DNA of 64,000 nt, taken from SIG603 sp964370115 (GTDB lineage Bacteria; Bacillota; Clostridia; Oscillospirales; Acutalibacteraceae). How positions within the stretch are numbered: position 1 is the stretch's first letter; every line of letters begins with the position of its first letter. The notes below the pieces were generated by a model that worked only from the letters and a program-made list of their open reading frames with translations, made no database searches and had not been told where the DNA came from. The stretch is taken from NCBI GenBank assembly GCA_964370115.1, contig CAYJIA010000005.1, forward strand, positions 10,980 to 74,979. The letters run 5' to 3'. The position numbers and the translations under genes are program-made. Positions 7,998 to 16,574 of the stretch are shown one piece after another.

Positions 7998-8922
7998 TTT
8001 TACAAGTCTTGGAATAGACACTAGCAACTACACAAGCTCTGCCGCTGTTTTTTTCGATGGTCAAATCGAGCAAAGCAAAAAGCTTTTGCCCGTAAAAGAC
8101 GGACAAGTAGGGCTAAGGCAAAGCGATGCTGTTTTTCACCATACAAAACAGTTAAGTGAAGTTTTATCACCACTTCTTACAAAATATCAAGATATTAAAG
8201 TTATCGGCGTATCGGATAAACCTCGAAATGTCGCAGGGTCTTATATGCCGTGTTTTTTAGTTGGTATGTCTACAGCAAAGGTTTTGTCCGATGCAAAAAA
8301 CATACCGCTTTATAGTTTTTCTCATCAAGAAGGCCATGTTGCCGCTGCTCTTTTTTCTTGTGATAAAACGAAACTTTTAGAAAAAGAGTTTATAGCCTTA
8401 CATTTATCCGGTGGAACAAGTGAAATTTTACATGTAAAAAACACTGGAGATGTTAGAGCTAAGATTGAAATAATAGGAAAAACTTTAGACTTAAACGCAG
8501 GTCAGCTGCTTGACAGAATTGCCTTAATGCTAGGATTTAGCTTTCCAGGCGGAAAAGAGCTTGACAGGCTTGCAATGCAGTATGATAAAAAAATTAAAAC
8601 AAAAACAAGTGTAAAGGGTTTTGACTTTTCTTTGTCTGGTGTAGAAAATATAGCTAAAGGCATGATAGAAGCATCAATAGACAAAGAAGAAATAAGCGCA
8701 ACTTGTCTTTCATATGTTTTAAACAACATAGAAAAAAGTTTAGAAAATGCTGTAAAAGAGTATGAAAATCTGCCTATAATCTTCTCAGGCGGTGTCTCTT
8801 GCAGCGAATATATAAGAAAACATATAAATAAAAATTTTGATAGCTACTTTGCAAGCGCTTCTTTTTCGGCAGACAATGCCGCAGGGACTGCTTATCTTGC
8901 AGAAAGGATGATGCATATATGA
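7990..8922 (+). CDS. TsaD/Kae1-like (peptidase M22 fold) protein
   Basis: A 310-residue ASKHA-fold protein related to TsaD, the tRNA t6A threonylcarbamoyl transferase. It has the N-terminal nucleotide loop LGIDTSNYTSS, the metal-binding pair in SHQEGHVAA (His112 and His116) and LSGGTSEIL. It is shorter than TsaD (about 340) and diverges in the TsaD signature loops, so it is more likely a clostridial paralogue than the main t6A enzyme. The GTG at 7990 has AGGTGAG 7-13 nt upstream and fits the family N-terminus; an ATG at 7966 is the alternative. Either way it overlaps nusB. The paralogue's substrate is unknown. Confidence 0.75.
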   Translation: MSNFTSLGIDTSNYTSSAAVFFDGQIEQSKKLLPVKDGQVGLRQSDAVFHHTKQLSEVLSPLLTKYQDIKVIGVSDKPRNVAGSYMPCFLVGMSTAKVLSDAKNIPLYSFSHQEGHVAAALFSCDKTKLLEKEFIALHLSGGTSEILHVKNTGDVRAKIEIIGKTLDLNAGQLLDRIALMLGFSFPGGKELDRLAMQYDKKIKTKTSVKGFDFSLSGVENIAKGMIEASIDKEEISATCLSYVLNNIEKSLENAVKEYENLPIIFSGGVSCSEYIRKHINKNFDSYFASASFSADNAAGTAYLAERMMHI

Positions 8923-10142
8923 GAGTATCGGTGCTAAGTGTTAGCCAAGTAAATACTTATATTAAATCGGTAATAGACGGTGATACAGCATTAAATAATC
9001 TATTTATTAGTGGAGAAATTTCTAATTTCAATCATCACTATAAATCAGGGCATATGTATTTTTCGCTTAAAGACGATAAATCTCTTATAAGCGCCGTTTT
9101 ATTTGCCCAAAATGCAAAAAAGCTCAAATTTAATCTTCAAGACGGAATGAAAGTAATAATAAGGGGAAGAGTGTCGGTTTATGAGGCGAGTGGAAAATAC
9201 CAAATTTACGCCCAAGACGTACAACCAGACGGGCTAGGTGCATTAAATCTTGCCTTTGAACAATTAAAGGAAAAACTTGACAAAGAGGGAATTTTCTCTG
9301 AACTTTATAAAAAACCTATACCGAGATTTCCGAAAAATATCGCAGTAATAACTTCACCCACAGGTGCTGCGGTTCAAGATATTTTTAATATACTAAAAAG
9401 GCGTTGGCCTGTGGCAGATGTAAAGCTTTATCCCGTGTCTGTTCAAGGCGAGCTTGCTGTAAGTGAGCTTTGCGAGGCGGTAAACACTGCAAACGAGGAT
9501 AAAAAGGCAGATGTCATAATCATAGGGCGTGGCGGAGGTTCTATAGAAGACTTGTGGTCTTTTAATAATGAAACTTTAGCAAGGCTTATATTCTCATCAA
9601 GAATCCCTGTTATTTCGGCAGTAGGCCATGAAACAGACTTTACAATATGTGACTTTGTGTCTGACTTAAGAGCACCTACACCAAGTGCTGCAGCAGAACT
9701 TGCCACACCTGATATAGAAGACATAAAAAGACAGATCATGTCGATGTATCAAAAAATATTTATGAGCACACAAAAAATCATCGAGAATAAAAGCCTAAGG
9801 CTTGATTATATAAGCACTGCAAAGGCATTTAAAACCATAGACAATATGTTTAAGCAAAAGGAAAAAAGCCTTTTAAGCCTTACTAATAATTTATCAAGAG
9901 CGATGAATGACAAAATACAGCACAAAACAATGACTCTAATGACTGCAAGCGAGAAACTCGACGCCCTAAGTCCGCTCAAAGTCTTATCAAGAGGCTACGC
10001 GGTTATATTAAAAGATGGTAAGAAAATCAGCGAAGACAACGAGGCTTCGGTAGGGGATAAACTTGAGATAAACCTCAAAGACCAAAAACTAAAAGTTACT
10101 GTTGATGAAAAGGAGATAACATACAATGCAAGCAAACTTTGA
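8919..10142 (+). CDS. xseA: Exodeoxyribonuclease VII large subunit
   Basis: A 407-residue catalytic subunit of exonuclease VII, which degrades single-stranded DNA to oligonucleotides. An N-terminal OB fold (about 1-100, with LFISGEISNFNHHYKSGHMYFSLKD) is followed by the nuclease domain with GRGGGSIEDLWSFN and PTPSAAAELA, then a coiled coil (about 270-345) that binds XseB. A 4-nt overlap with the upstream TsaD-like gene and a 17-nt overlap with xseB indicate coupled translation. Confidence 0.96.
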   Translation: MRVSVLSVSQVNTYIKSVIDGDTALNNLFISGEISNFNHHYKSGHMYFSLKDDKSLISAVLFAQNAKKLKFNLQDGMKVIIRGRVSVYEASGKYQIYAQDVQPDGLGALNLAFEQLKEKLDKEGIFSELYKKPIPRFPKNIAVITSPTGAAVQDIFNILKRRWPVADVKLYPVSVQGELAVSELCEAVNTANEDKKADVIIIGRGGGSIEDLWSFNNETLARLIFSSRIPVISAVGHETDFTICDFVSDLRAPTPSAAAELATPDIEDIKRQIMSMYQKIFMSTQKIIENKSLRLDYISTAKAFKTIDNMFKQKEKSLLSLTNNLSRAMNDKIQHKTMTLMTASEKLDALSPLKVLSRGYAVILKDGKKISEDNEASVGDKLEINLKDQKLKVTVDEKEITYNASKL

Positions 10143-10332
10143 TTTTGAAAAATCTTTAGCAAGACTTGAAGAGATAGTAAAAAAAATAGAGAGCGATGTA
10201 TCGCTTGACGAAGCATTAGAGCTTTTTAATGAGGGCGCAGGACTTTCTGCAAAATGCTACGAAAAGCTAAAATCAGCACAGGCACAAATAGAAAATACCG
10301 ACAAAATTATTTCAAATGTAGAGGGAGAATAA
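10126..10332 (+). CDS. xseB: Exodeoxyribonuclease VII small subunit
   Basis: A 68-residue helical protein with the XseB signature FEKSLARLEEIVKKIE and SLDEALELFNEGAGL. Several XseB copies bind the coiled coil of XseA to form active exonuclease VII. It overlaps the xseA end by 17 nt and is followed 3 nt later by the prenyl synthase, the common xseA-xseB-ispA arrangement of Firmicutes and many other bacteria. Confidence 0.95.
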   Translation: MQANFDFEKSLARLEEIVKKIESDVSLDEALELFNEGAGLSAKCYEKLKSAQAQIENTDKIISNVEGE

Positions 10333-10335
10333 ATT

Positions 10336-11202
10336 TTGAGTGCAATTGATAAAAAACTTTTAGAGTATTTTAAGGTCGCAGATTATTTGTACTGCGAAAA
10401 ATTGTTTGAGTCAATAACATATAGCCTTATGGCAGGCGGAAAAAGAATAAGACCTCAGCTTGTGCTTGAATTTTTCAAGGCTACGAGTAAAGCGGATGAG
10501 AATTTTGAAAAAGCTCTGCCTTTTGCGTGTGCTATTGAAATGATACACTGCTATTCTTTAATACACGACGACTTGCCTTGCATGGACAACGACGACTTAA
10601 GACGCGGAAAACCCACAAATCATAAAGTTTTTGGCGAAGACACCGCACTTTTAGCAGGAGACGCACTGTTAACCAAGGCTTTTGATGTCTCTTTATGTGA
10701 GGATACAATTGAGGCTGTTGGAGCTTCTACCGCAGTAAAATGTGCATCCTTAATAGCAAAATTTGCAGGCGAAATGGTAAAAGGCCAGTGCATAGACCTT
10801 CAAACTGAGGGAAAACAGCGCGAGCTTGAGATAGTAGAAGCTATGGATATAGGAAAAACTGTAGCACTTATAAAAGCATCTTGTATGATGGGTGTGCTTT
10901 GTGGTGGTGGAGATGAAGCTCTTTTGAAATCTGCAGAAAATTACGCACTTTACATGGGGCTTGCCTTTCAAATTAGGGACGATATGCTTGACATGATAGG
11001 CGACAGTACTGTAATGGGAAAAAACACTGGCAACGACACCCAAAACGAAAAGTGCAACTACTTGACACTTTTAGGACTTAAAGAATGTGAAGTTTTAGTT
11101 GAAAAATATTCAAAACTTGCACTCAAAGAGCTTGAGAAATTTCCAAATGATACGAGCGACTTAAAAGAACTCACAATTTCACTGATAGATAGAATAAAAT
11201 AA
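10336..11202 (+). CDS. ispA: Polyprenyl (farnesyl/geranylgeranyl) diphosphate synthase
   Basis: A 288-residue trans-prenyl diphosphate synthase condensing isopentenyl diphosphate with allylic diphosphates. The first aspartate-rich motif DDLPCMDNDD is at 78-87 and the second DDMLD at 215-219, with GGKRIRP near 34. The two residues after the first Asp pair fit the bacterial short-chain (C15-C20) class. The TTG start at 10336 follows GAGGGAG. The product feeds undecaprenyl and quinone-type lipids. Position after xseB supports the ispA call; exact chain length cannot be read from sequence. Confidence 0.92.
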   Translation: MSAIDKKLLEYFKVADYLYCEKLFESITYSLMAGGKRIRPQLVLEFFKATSKADENFEKALPFACAIEMIHCYSLIHDDLPCMDNDDLRRGKPTNHKVFGEDTALLAGDALLTKAFDVSLCEDTIEAVGASTAVKCASLIAKFAGEMVKGQCIDLQTEGKQRELEIVEAMDIGKTVALIKASCMMGVLCGGGDEALLKSAENYALYMGLAFQIRDDMLDMIGDSTVMGKNTGNDTQNEKCNYLTLLGLKECEVLVEKYSKLALKELEKFPNDTSDLKELTISLIDRIK

Positions 11203-11206
11203 ATAT

Positions 11207-12076
11207 ATGAGCAATATAATTAACTTTACAGTAGACGAAAAATATGACGGGAAAACTATAAAAATCTTTTTAAAAGACGTAGTAAAGCTGTCGATACGCT
11301 CTGTAATTAAACTTAAAGCAAAAGAAAATGGAATAACTGTAAACGGAGTTCACGCAAGGGTCATAGATTTTTTGAGTAAGGGCGATGTGCTTTCTTTAAA
11401 CCTTGAGGACAGCACCCACGCTTTACACAAAATACCCGAAAATTTACTAGAAACTGTGTACGAAGACGAGCATTTACTCATAGTGAATAAACCACCGTTT
11501 ATGGCGATGTACCCAATTGGCGTCCATAAAGAAAACACGGTAATGCAAAGTATAATTATGCCAAGCTGTGGGTTCAAACCACTTTACAGGCTGGATTTAA
11601 ACACAAGCGGACTTGTTGTTTTGGCAAAAAACTCCTTTGTGATGGCGCATCTTGAAGTAGAAAAGACATACATTGCGGTATGTGAGGGTATAACTCCCGA
11701 AAAAGGCGTCTTAGACGACTTAATGGAGCTTAAAGAGGGAAGTATAATAATACGAGAAGTAGGGCACGGGAAGCGTGCTATAACGCATTTTAAGCGTGTT
11801 TCACACGATGATGCTCACTCATTACTAAAAGTAAAGATAAAAACAGGAAGAACACATCAAATAAGGGTTCATATGAGCAGTATAGGACATTCACTTGCCG
11901 GAGACGATTTATACGGCGGCGGTGATGAATTTATTAATCGCCATGCCTTACACTGTGGGAAATTAAAGATAAAATCGACATTTTGGAGCGGTCAAAAAGT
12001 TATAGAACTTTTGCCACCTGAGGATATGCAAAACGCATTTAAGGATTTATTTAGGAGAATTGAAAGGGGACATTAA
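11207..12076 (+). CDS. RluA/RluD-family pseudouridine synthase
   Basis: A 289-residue RNA pseudouridine synthase. An S4-like N-terminal region (about 10-70) precedes the catalytic domain with YRLDLNTSGLVVLAKN (catalytic Asp130) and KTGRTHQIRVHM near 215. The family isomerises uridines in 23S rRNA or tRNA; the target cannot be assigned because Firmicutes carry several paralogues. It starts 4 nt after ispA and ends 3 nt before the next gene. Confidence 0.9.
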   Translation: MSNIINFTVDEKYDGKTIKIFLKDVVKLSIRSVIKLKAKENGITVNGVHARVIDFLSKGDVLSLNLEDSTHALHKIPENLLETVYEDEHLLIVNKPPFMAMYPIGVHKENTVMQSIIMPSCGFKPLYRLDLNTSGLVVLAKNSFVMAHLEVEKTYIAVCEGITPEKGVLDDLMELKEGSIIIREVGHGKRAITHFKRVSHDDAHSLLKVKIKTGRTHQIRVHMSSIGHSLAGDDLYGGGDEFINRHALHCGKLKIKSTFWSGQKVIELLPPEDMQNAFKDLFRRIERGH

Positions 12077-12079
12077 ACT

Positions 12080-13069
12080 ATGCCATCAGCTATAACACAC
12101 TACTTATGCGGGCAACGTGTACTTAATACTTTAAAAGAAAATGAACTAATAAAAGTAATTGATAAAGACGCGTTTGCTTGGGGGTGTCAAGGACCTGACT
12201 TTTTATTTTGTCATAGGTTTTTACCTTGGATGCACGGCGAAAGCATTGCAAGTCTAGGAACACAGTACCATAAAGCAGACCCGAATAAAATACTTCTTGC
12301 TATGGTAGACTATATCAAAGAGGCAAATAATTTGGCTATATCATCATACTTTTTAGGCTTTGTTTGTCATTATAGCCTAGATTCTGTCGCACATCCATTT
12401 GTGGATTACTTTGCAGAAAAAATGGAAGAAGACGACGAAGACATAAAAAAAGGCAATGGCCATGTTATAATTGAAAGCACTCTTGATACTATTTTTTTAA
12501 GATATGAAAGGGAAGCCCTTCCAAGTGATATAAAACTTGAAAGAAACTTCCCTAAAAACGAAAGAGTTCAAAATGAAATTGCAAAAATGTACCAAGTAAT
12601 CACGCCTAAAATATTAAATATAGAGGTAAGTTTTGCAAATCTTTACCAAGCTACAAAAGACAGCATAGCGATTTTTAAACTTTTAAACGATAAATCAGGC
12701 ATAAAATATAACTTCTTTAAAAAGTTTGGCAAGACCTTGAAACTTGATTTTTACCAGCACTTTAGACCTATTACAGAAGAAGACGACTTTGACTATGCCA
12801 ATATTTCAAAATCAGTTTGGCTTGATTACAATGGAAATGAACACAGTGATGATTTCTTTGAGCTTGTTCAAAAAGCTTGTAAAAAGGCTTTAAAAATAAT
12901 TTATGGAATACAAAGCGAGGATATACAAACGCTTACAAATAACGAAAGTTTTGGAAATCCTAGAAACAAAGAGCCAAAAAAAACTCCAGTGGTAGAAGAT
13001 CCTAACCCAGAGCCCGAGGAGATAGAACTTAAAGAAGAGCCCGAGAAAATAGAACAAAAAGAAGAGTAA
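12080..13069 (+). CDS. Zinc-dependent phospholipase C-like protein
   Basis: A 329-residue protein of the zinc-dependent phospholipase C / S1-P1 nuclease-like group. Candidate metal ligands are visible: His7 (SAITHYL), WGCQGPDFLF near 34-43, the HY...AHPFVDY histidines near 119-130, and a further NGHVIIE motif. There is no signal peptide, so unlike secreted clostridial phospholipases it should be cytoplasmic. The last 40 residues are a Pro/Glu/Lys-rich repeat tail (EPEEIELKEEPEKIEQKEE). It is the last gene of the nusB operon; a bidirectional terminator follows. Confidence 0.8.
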   Translation: MPSAITHYLCGQRVLNTLKENELIKVIDKDAFAWGCQGPDFLFCHRFLPWMHGESIASLGTQYHKADPNKILLAMVDYIKEANNLAISSYFLGFVCHYSLDSVAHPFVDYFAEKMEEDDEDIKKGNGHVIIESTLDTIFLRYEREALPSDIKLERNFPKNERVQNEIAKMYQVITPKILNIEVSFANLYQATKDSIAIFKLLNDKSGIKYNFFKKFGKTLKLDFYQHFRPITEEDDFDYANISKSVWLDYNGNEHSDDFFELVQKACKKALKIIYGIQSEDIQTLTNNESFGNPRNKEPKKTPVVEDPNPEPEEIELKEEPEKIEQKEE

Positions 13070-13073
13070 ACGC

Positions 13074-13104
13074 AAAAAAATCTCCTACAAAAGGAGATTT
13101 TTGC
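13074..13104. terminator. Bidirectional intrinsic terminator
   Basis: The stem aaaaatctcct / aggagattttt (13076-13086 and 13092-13102) with loop acaaa has T-tracts in both orientations. It lies between the convergent phospholipase-like gene and rpmB. Confidence 0.85.
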
Positions 13105-13139
13105 ATTTGCATTATTAAAGATTTAAAGAGTACTAAAAC

Positions 13140-13328
13140 TTAGATAGCTCTTTGAACTTTGCCCGAACGCAAGCAACGGGTGCAAGCATGTACACGTTTT
13201 GGTGTACCGTTAACGATTGCTTTTACACGCTTTACGTTTGGTTTCCAAGTTCTGTTTGAATGTCTCATTGAGTGAGAAACTTTACAACCAAAAGACACTT
13301 CTTTACTGCAGATTTCACATTTAGCCAT
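13140..13328 (-). CDS. rpmB: 50S ribosomal protein L28
   Basis: A 62-residue basic ribosomal protein starting MAKCEICSKEVSFGCKVSHS, with the conserved SNRTWKPNV and basic C-terminus. Two CxxC pairs (Cys4/Cys7 and two near residues 49-52) indicate the zinc-binding form of L28. It is monocistronic on the minus strand, behind AGGAGG and a TTGCAA-17-TACAAT promoter. In Bacillus rpmB is next to spoVM; here it is about 19 kb away. Confidence 0.96.
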   Translation of the reverse strand: MAKCEICSKEVSFGCKVSHSMRHSNRTWKPNVKRVKAIVNGTPKRVHACTRCLRSGKVQRAI

Positions 13329-13376
13329 TATATTGCACCTCCTTAAAGGTTGATTTACTTATTTTCAGCGAATGTA

Positions 13377-13405
13377 ATTGTAACAGATTTTTAAATAAAT
13401 TGCAA
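13377..13405 (-). promoter_or_regulatory. Promoter of rpmB
   Basis: On the minus strand TTGCAA (13400-13405) and TACAAT (13377-13382) are separated by 17 nt. Confidence 0.7.
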
Positions 13406-13422
13406 GTTTTTTTTGAAAGTAA

Positions 13423-13451
13423 TTGTATTTTTTATTTTTTTATATTATAAT
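13423..13451 (+). promoter_or_regulatory. Promoter of the M50-scpAB operon
   Basis: TTGTAT (13423-13428), a 17-nt AT-rich spacer and TATAAT (13446-13451), 26 nt before the M50 start codon. Confidence 0.6.
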
Positions 13452-13477
13452 TCTATGGTAAAGGAGTTGTTATTTTA

Positions 13478-14167
13478 ATGTTAATTGATTCAATTATAAC
13501 TTTAGTTAGAGGTGGAAATGTCGATTTACAGTTTGTTATCGCACAAATTCTTTCCGTCTTATTCATTATCGCTTTAATACTTCCACTGCATGAATTTGCT
13601 CATGGATTTATCGCCGTAAAGCTAGGCGACCCTACACCTAAGTACGATAAAAGACTTACACTTAATCCACTTGCAAGTATCGACCCCGTAGGTAGTCTTG
13701 CTTTACTTTTATTCGGATTTGGTTGGGCAAAGCCCGTACAGGTAAATGCTAGAAACTTCAAGTCGCCAAAAAGAGACATGGCCTTTGTTGCAATAGCAGG
13801 TCCTATCTCAAACTTACTTGCCGCTTTGGTTGGCGAATTTATCAGAATTTCTCTGATTGTATTAAATGTTATCGATACCAGCCACTTTGTATCGGATTTC
13901 ATTTCGTCTTATGTGTTAATAAATATCTCACTTGCGGTATTTAACCTAATTCCAATTCCACCACTGGACGGCTCAAGAGTTGTTTCTGCATTTTTAAGCG
14001 ACAGGGCGATGTATACCTATTATAAATACCAAAATATTATTTTTATGATTTTCTTTGTCACAATGTTCTCAGGTCTTTTATCTACTCCACTTATTATGGC
14101 AAGAAATTTCTTTTATAACATCATATTTAATATAGCGGCATTTCCGTGGCAAGCCATGGGGTTTTAA
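13478..14167 (+). CDS. Site-2 protease family (M50) membrane metalloprotease
   Basis: A 229-residue multi-pass membrane protein with the intramembrane zinc motif HEFAH at 38-42 and the third ligand in PIPPLDGSRV near 158-167. The LNPLASIDPVGSLALLLFGFGWAKPV stretch is typical of the small YwhC/Rip-type M50 group that lacks PDZ and CBS domains. Substrates of this group are mostly unknown. It heads an operon with scpA and scpB, a frequent clostridial order. Confidence 0.9.
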   Translation: MLIDSIITLVRGGNVDLQFVIAQILSVLFIIALILPLHEFAHGFIAVKLGDPTPKYDKRLTLNPLASIDPVGSLALLLFGFGWAKPVQVNARNFKSPKRDMAFVAIAGPISNLLAALVGEFIRISLIVLNVIDTSHFVSDFISSYVLINISLAVFNLIPIPPLDGSRVVSAFLSDRAMYTYYKYQNIIFMIFFVTMFSGLLSTPLIMARNFFYNIIFNIAAFPWQAMGF

Positions 14168-14175
14168 GGTGAGAC

Positions 14176-14895
14176 ATGACGAAATTATCGTATAAATTTG
14201 AAGTGTTTGAAGGTCCTTTGGACATGCTTTTGATGCTAATATCTAAAAACAAGCTTGATATTTACGACATAAATATCTCAGAGCTTTTGTCACAATATTT
14301 AGAACAGATAGAGCTTATGAAAAACCGCGACATGGACATTGCCAGTGAATTTATGGAAATGGCCACAAGGCTAGTATACATCAAAAGCGTTTCTCTTCTT
14401 CCAAAGCACGAGGAAGAAGAGGAGCTAAGAGCCGAACTTACAGGGCAGCTCTTAGAATATCAAAAATGCAAAGAAATTGCAGCACAGCTTGCCCAAAACT
14501 ATAGCAATGACCAGCTAGTGAGAGACTCTGAAAAAATTGAGGCCGACTTAATTTATAAAAGAACTCATCTAAAAGAGGAGCTTGTTAAGTTTTACCTATC
14601 GGCTGTAGGTAGAGGAAAAAGGTTTCTTCCACCACCCGTACAGCGCTTTTCCGGCATAGTTGCTCAGGAGTTTGTGTCGGTAAGCTCTCAAGTTGTTTAT
14701 CTTTTAAGAAAGCTGTTTAAAACAGGTAGCGGTAAGTTTATAAATTTATTTTCTGAAAAAGAGAATAAATCTGAAAGAGTTGCAGCGTTTCTTGCAATGC
14801 TTGAACTTATTAAAAGCCGAAGAGTAAAAGTTTTTGGCGAGGGTGAAGAATGCACCGTAACACTTATTTCAAGGAGGGATAAAGATGAACAATAA
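14176..14895 (+). CDS. scpA: Segregation and condensation protein A
   Basis: A 239-residue kleisin of the SMC-ScpAB condensin complex. The N-terminus YKFEVFEGPLDMLLMLI is the SMC-neck-binding helix signature, followed by MATRLVYIKSVSLLP and an acidic linker; the C-terminal winged helix (about 170-235) binds the SMC head. It overlaps scpB by 11 nt, and the two gene products form a stoichiometric complex needed for chromosome segregation. Confidence 0.95.
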   Translation: MTKLSYKFEVFEGPLDMLLMLISKNKLDIYDINISELLSQYLEQIELMKNRDMDIASEFMEMATRLVYIKSVSLLPKHEEEEELRAELTGQLLEYQKCKEIAAQLAQNYSNDQLVRDSEKIEADLIYKRTHLKEELVKFYLSAVGRGKRFLPPPVQRFSGIVAQEFVSVSSQVVYLLRKLFKTGSGKFINLFSEKENKSERVAAFLAMLELIKSRRVKVFGEGEECTVTLISRRDKDEQ

Positions 14896-15466
14896 GAAAA
14901 TTTCGGGCACGCTCGAAGCAATTTTGTTTTCGACAGGTGAGCCTGTAATTATCTCAAGACTTTGTGATGTCTTAGAACTTACTGAAATTGAAATTTCACC
15001 GTATATTTTACAACTTGAAAAAAAATATAATACAGAGCACAGCGGAATTAAACTGCTTAGGCTAAACGATTCTTTACAATTTTGCAGCAATCCTGCATAT
15101 ATTGTGCCAATTAGGGAAATAATGGATTTAAAGAGAAATACACCTTTGTCCATAGCTGCCATGGAGGTTTTATCTCTTATTGCATACAACGAACCTGTTA
15201 CTAAAGCTTTTATAGAACAGGTAAGGGGCGTTGACTGTTCTGGTGTTGTCGCTAGCCTTACACAAAAAGGGCTAGTAGAAGAAAGGGGAAGACTAGAGCT
15301 TCCCGGAAGGCCATTGCTTTACGGTACCACCGATGTTTTTTTGCGATGTTTTGGCATAAACTCTCTAGCTCAACTTCCACCAATACCTCAAGATGAGCAG
15401 GAGGAAGAAACAGTCGAGACTGCTTTAGAAAATGAAGATATAGAAAATAACGAGGAAAAGGCATGA
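14885..15466 (+). CDS. scpB: Segregation and condensation protein B
   Basis: A 193-residue protein with two winged-helix domains (about 5-80 and 85-160), including the family motifs LEAILFSTGEPV, EVLSLIAYNEPVTKAFIEQVRGVD and GRPLLYGTTDVFLRCFGI. ScpB dimers bind ScpA. The acidic tail (about 165-193) is variable in the family. It overlaps scpA upstream and the DUF2953 gene downstream by 4 nt. Confidence 0.95.
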   Translation: MNNKKISGTLEAILFSTGEPVIISRLCDVLELTEIEISPYILQLEKKYNTEHSGIKLLRLNDSLQFCSNPAYIVPIREIMDLKRNTPLSIAAMEVLSLIAYNEPVTKAFIEQVRGVDCSGVVASLTQKGLVEERGRLELPGRPLLYGTTDVFLRCFGINSLAQLPPIPQDEQEEETVETALENEDIENNEEKA

Positions 15467-16083
15467 CGGTTCTTATAATTATTTTGAGCATTTTATTTGG
15501 CATTCCTTTACTTATTTTTTTGCTACTATGCATTCCAGTTGGTTTTTATGTCCGTTACGACACAGACGGCCTCTTTGTATCAATAAGGTATTTGTTTATC
15601 AAAAAGGCAATACTTGATACGAACGAAGAAGAAAATTCACAAAAAGAGGATGTAGTAGAAGAAATTGAAAAAGAAGTTGTCAAGGAAGAGAACAAGATAA
15701 TTGCGCTTTTAAATAAAAAAGGGCTTCAAAATTTGTTTGATATATTTAAAGAAATATTAAAGCTAGCCTTTGGCACTTTAAAAAAAGTATTTGCAAAAAT
15801 TAGACTTAAGTATCTTAACATAGACATAAATGTTTCAAGCGAAAACGCCTCTGACACAGCCATTAAATATGGACAAACCTGTGCGGTTGTTTATCCATTT
15901 GTCTCTGTTTTTACACAAGTTGTAAAATGCAAAAAACAAAATGCAAATATAGGGCTTGACTATAAGCGAGAAAGTGATATTATTAATGTAGAATTAAAAG
16001 GGAGTATAATTCCCTTATTTGTAGTAATTCACGGCTTAGGCTTTGTAATTAAAGCCTTACCTTATTTTAAAAAATTAAAATAA
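15463..16083 (+). CDS. DUF2953-family membrane-associated protein
   Basis: A 206-residue protein with an N-terminal transmembrane segment (about 2-25, ending IPVGFYVRYD), an acidic/basic charged linker (about 55-80) and a C-terminal region carrying the DUF2953 pattern (NASDTAIKYGQTCAVVYP). In clostridia it is usually encoded directly before ytfJ/gerW, as here. Its function is unknown; the association suggests a sporulation role. A 4-nt overlap with scpB suggests cotranscription. Confidence 0.8.
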   Translation: MTVLIIILSILFGIPLLIFLLLCIPVGFYVRYDTDGLFVSIRYLFIKKAILDTNEEENSQKEDVVEEIEKEVVKEENKIIALLNKKGLQNLFDIFKEILKLAFGTLKKVFAKIRLKYLNIDINVSSENASDTAIKYGQTCAVVYPFVSVFTQVVKCKKQNANIGLDYKRESDIINVELKGSIIPLFVVIHGLGFVIKALPYFKKLK

Positions 16084-16104
16084 TATATTAGGAGGAAAAT
16101 AATT

Positions 16105-16515
16105 ATGAGCGAAAGTAATGTAAATAACCTCATGGGAAATACTATGGAAAAAATCAAAGAAATAGTTAATGTCGACACTGTAATGGGTTCGCCGATTACC
16201 ACACCAGATGGCACTGTTATAATTCCCGTGTCAAAAGTAAACTATGGCTTTGCATCAGGTGGTTCCGATATCGCCGCAAAATCGAAGCCTACTTCAGATT
16301 TATTTGCAGGCGGAGCAGGTGCGGGTGTCACAGTTACACCAATTGCATTTCTTGTTGTATCAAATGGAAATGTAAAAGTATTGCAAATTGAACCGTTTAC
16401 AAGTTCTGTAGATAGAGTAGTTCAAAGTGTTCCTGATATAGTAGACAAGATTAGTTCGTTCTTCTCTAAAAAAGAAGATGATCAGCCCGAAAACACAAAC
16501 AACGAAAATTCTTGA
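16105..16515 (+). CDS. GerW/YtfJ-family sporulation protein
   Basis: A 136-residue protein with the YtfJ family pattern: an N-terminal helix (NNLMGNTMEKIKEIVNVDTV), VMGSPITTPDGTVIIPVSKV, a Gly-rich middle and VTPIAFLVVSNGNVKVL. Bacillus GerW is produced in the forespore and is needed for response to L-alanine germinants. It follows the DUF2953 gene by 21 nt, behind AGGAGG. The C-terminal tail is low-complexity Asn/Glu. Confidence 0.88.
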   Translation: MSESNVNNLMGNTMEKIKEIVNVDTVMGSPITTPDGTVIIPVSKVNYGFASGGSDIAAKSKPTSDLFAGGAGAGVTVTPIAFLVVSNGNVKVLQIEPFTSSVDRVVQSVPDIVDKISSFFSKKEDDQPENTNNENS

Positions 16516-16531
16516 GCCTTTCATTCATAAA

Positions 16532-16567
16532 ACCTGCCATTAGTTCATAAGCTAGTAAAAGGCAGGT
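16532..16567 (+). promoter_or_regulatory. Hairpin sequestering the dacF-like ribosome binding site
   Basis: acctgcc (16532-16538) pairs perfectly with ggcaggt (16561-16567), and attag pairs with ctagt inside, leaving a bulge. The right arm contains most of the AGGTGA ribosome binding site of the TTG start at 16575. Confidence 0.5.
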
Positions 16568-16574
16568 GATATTA

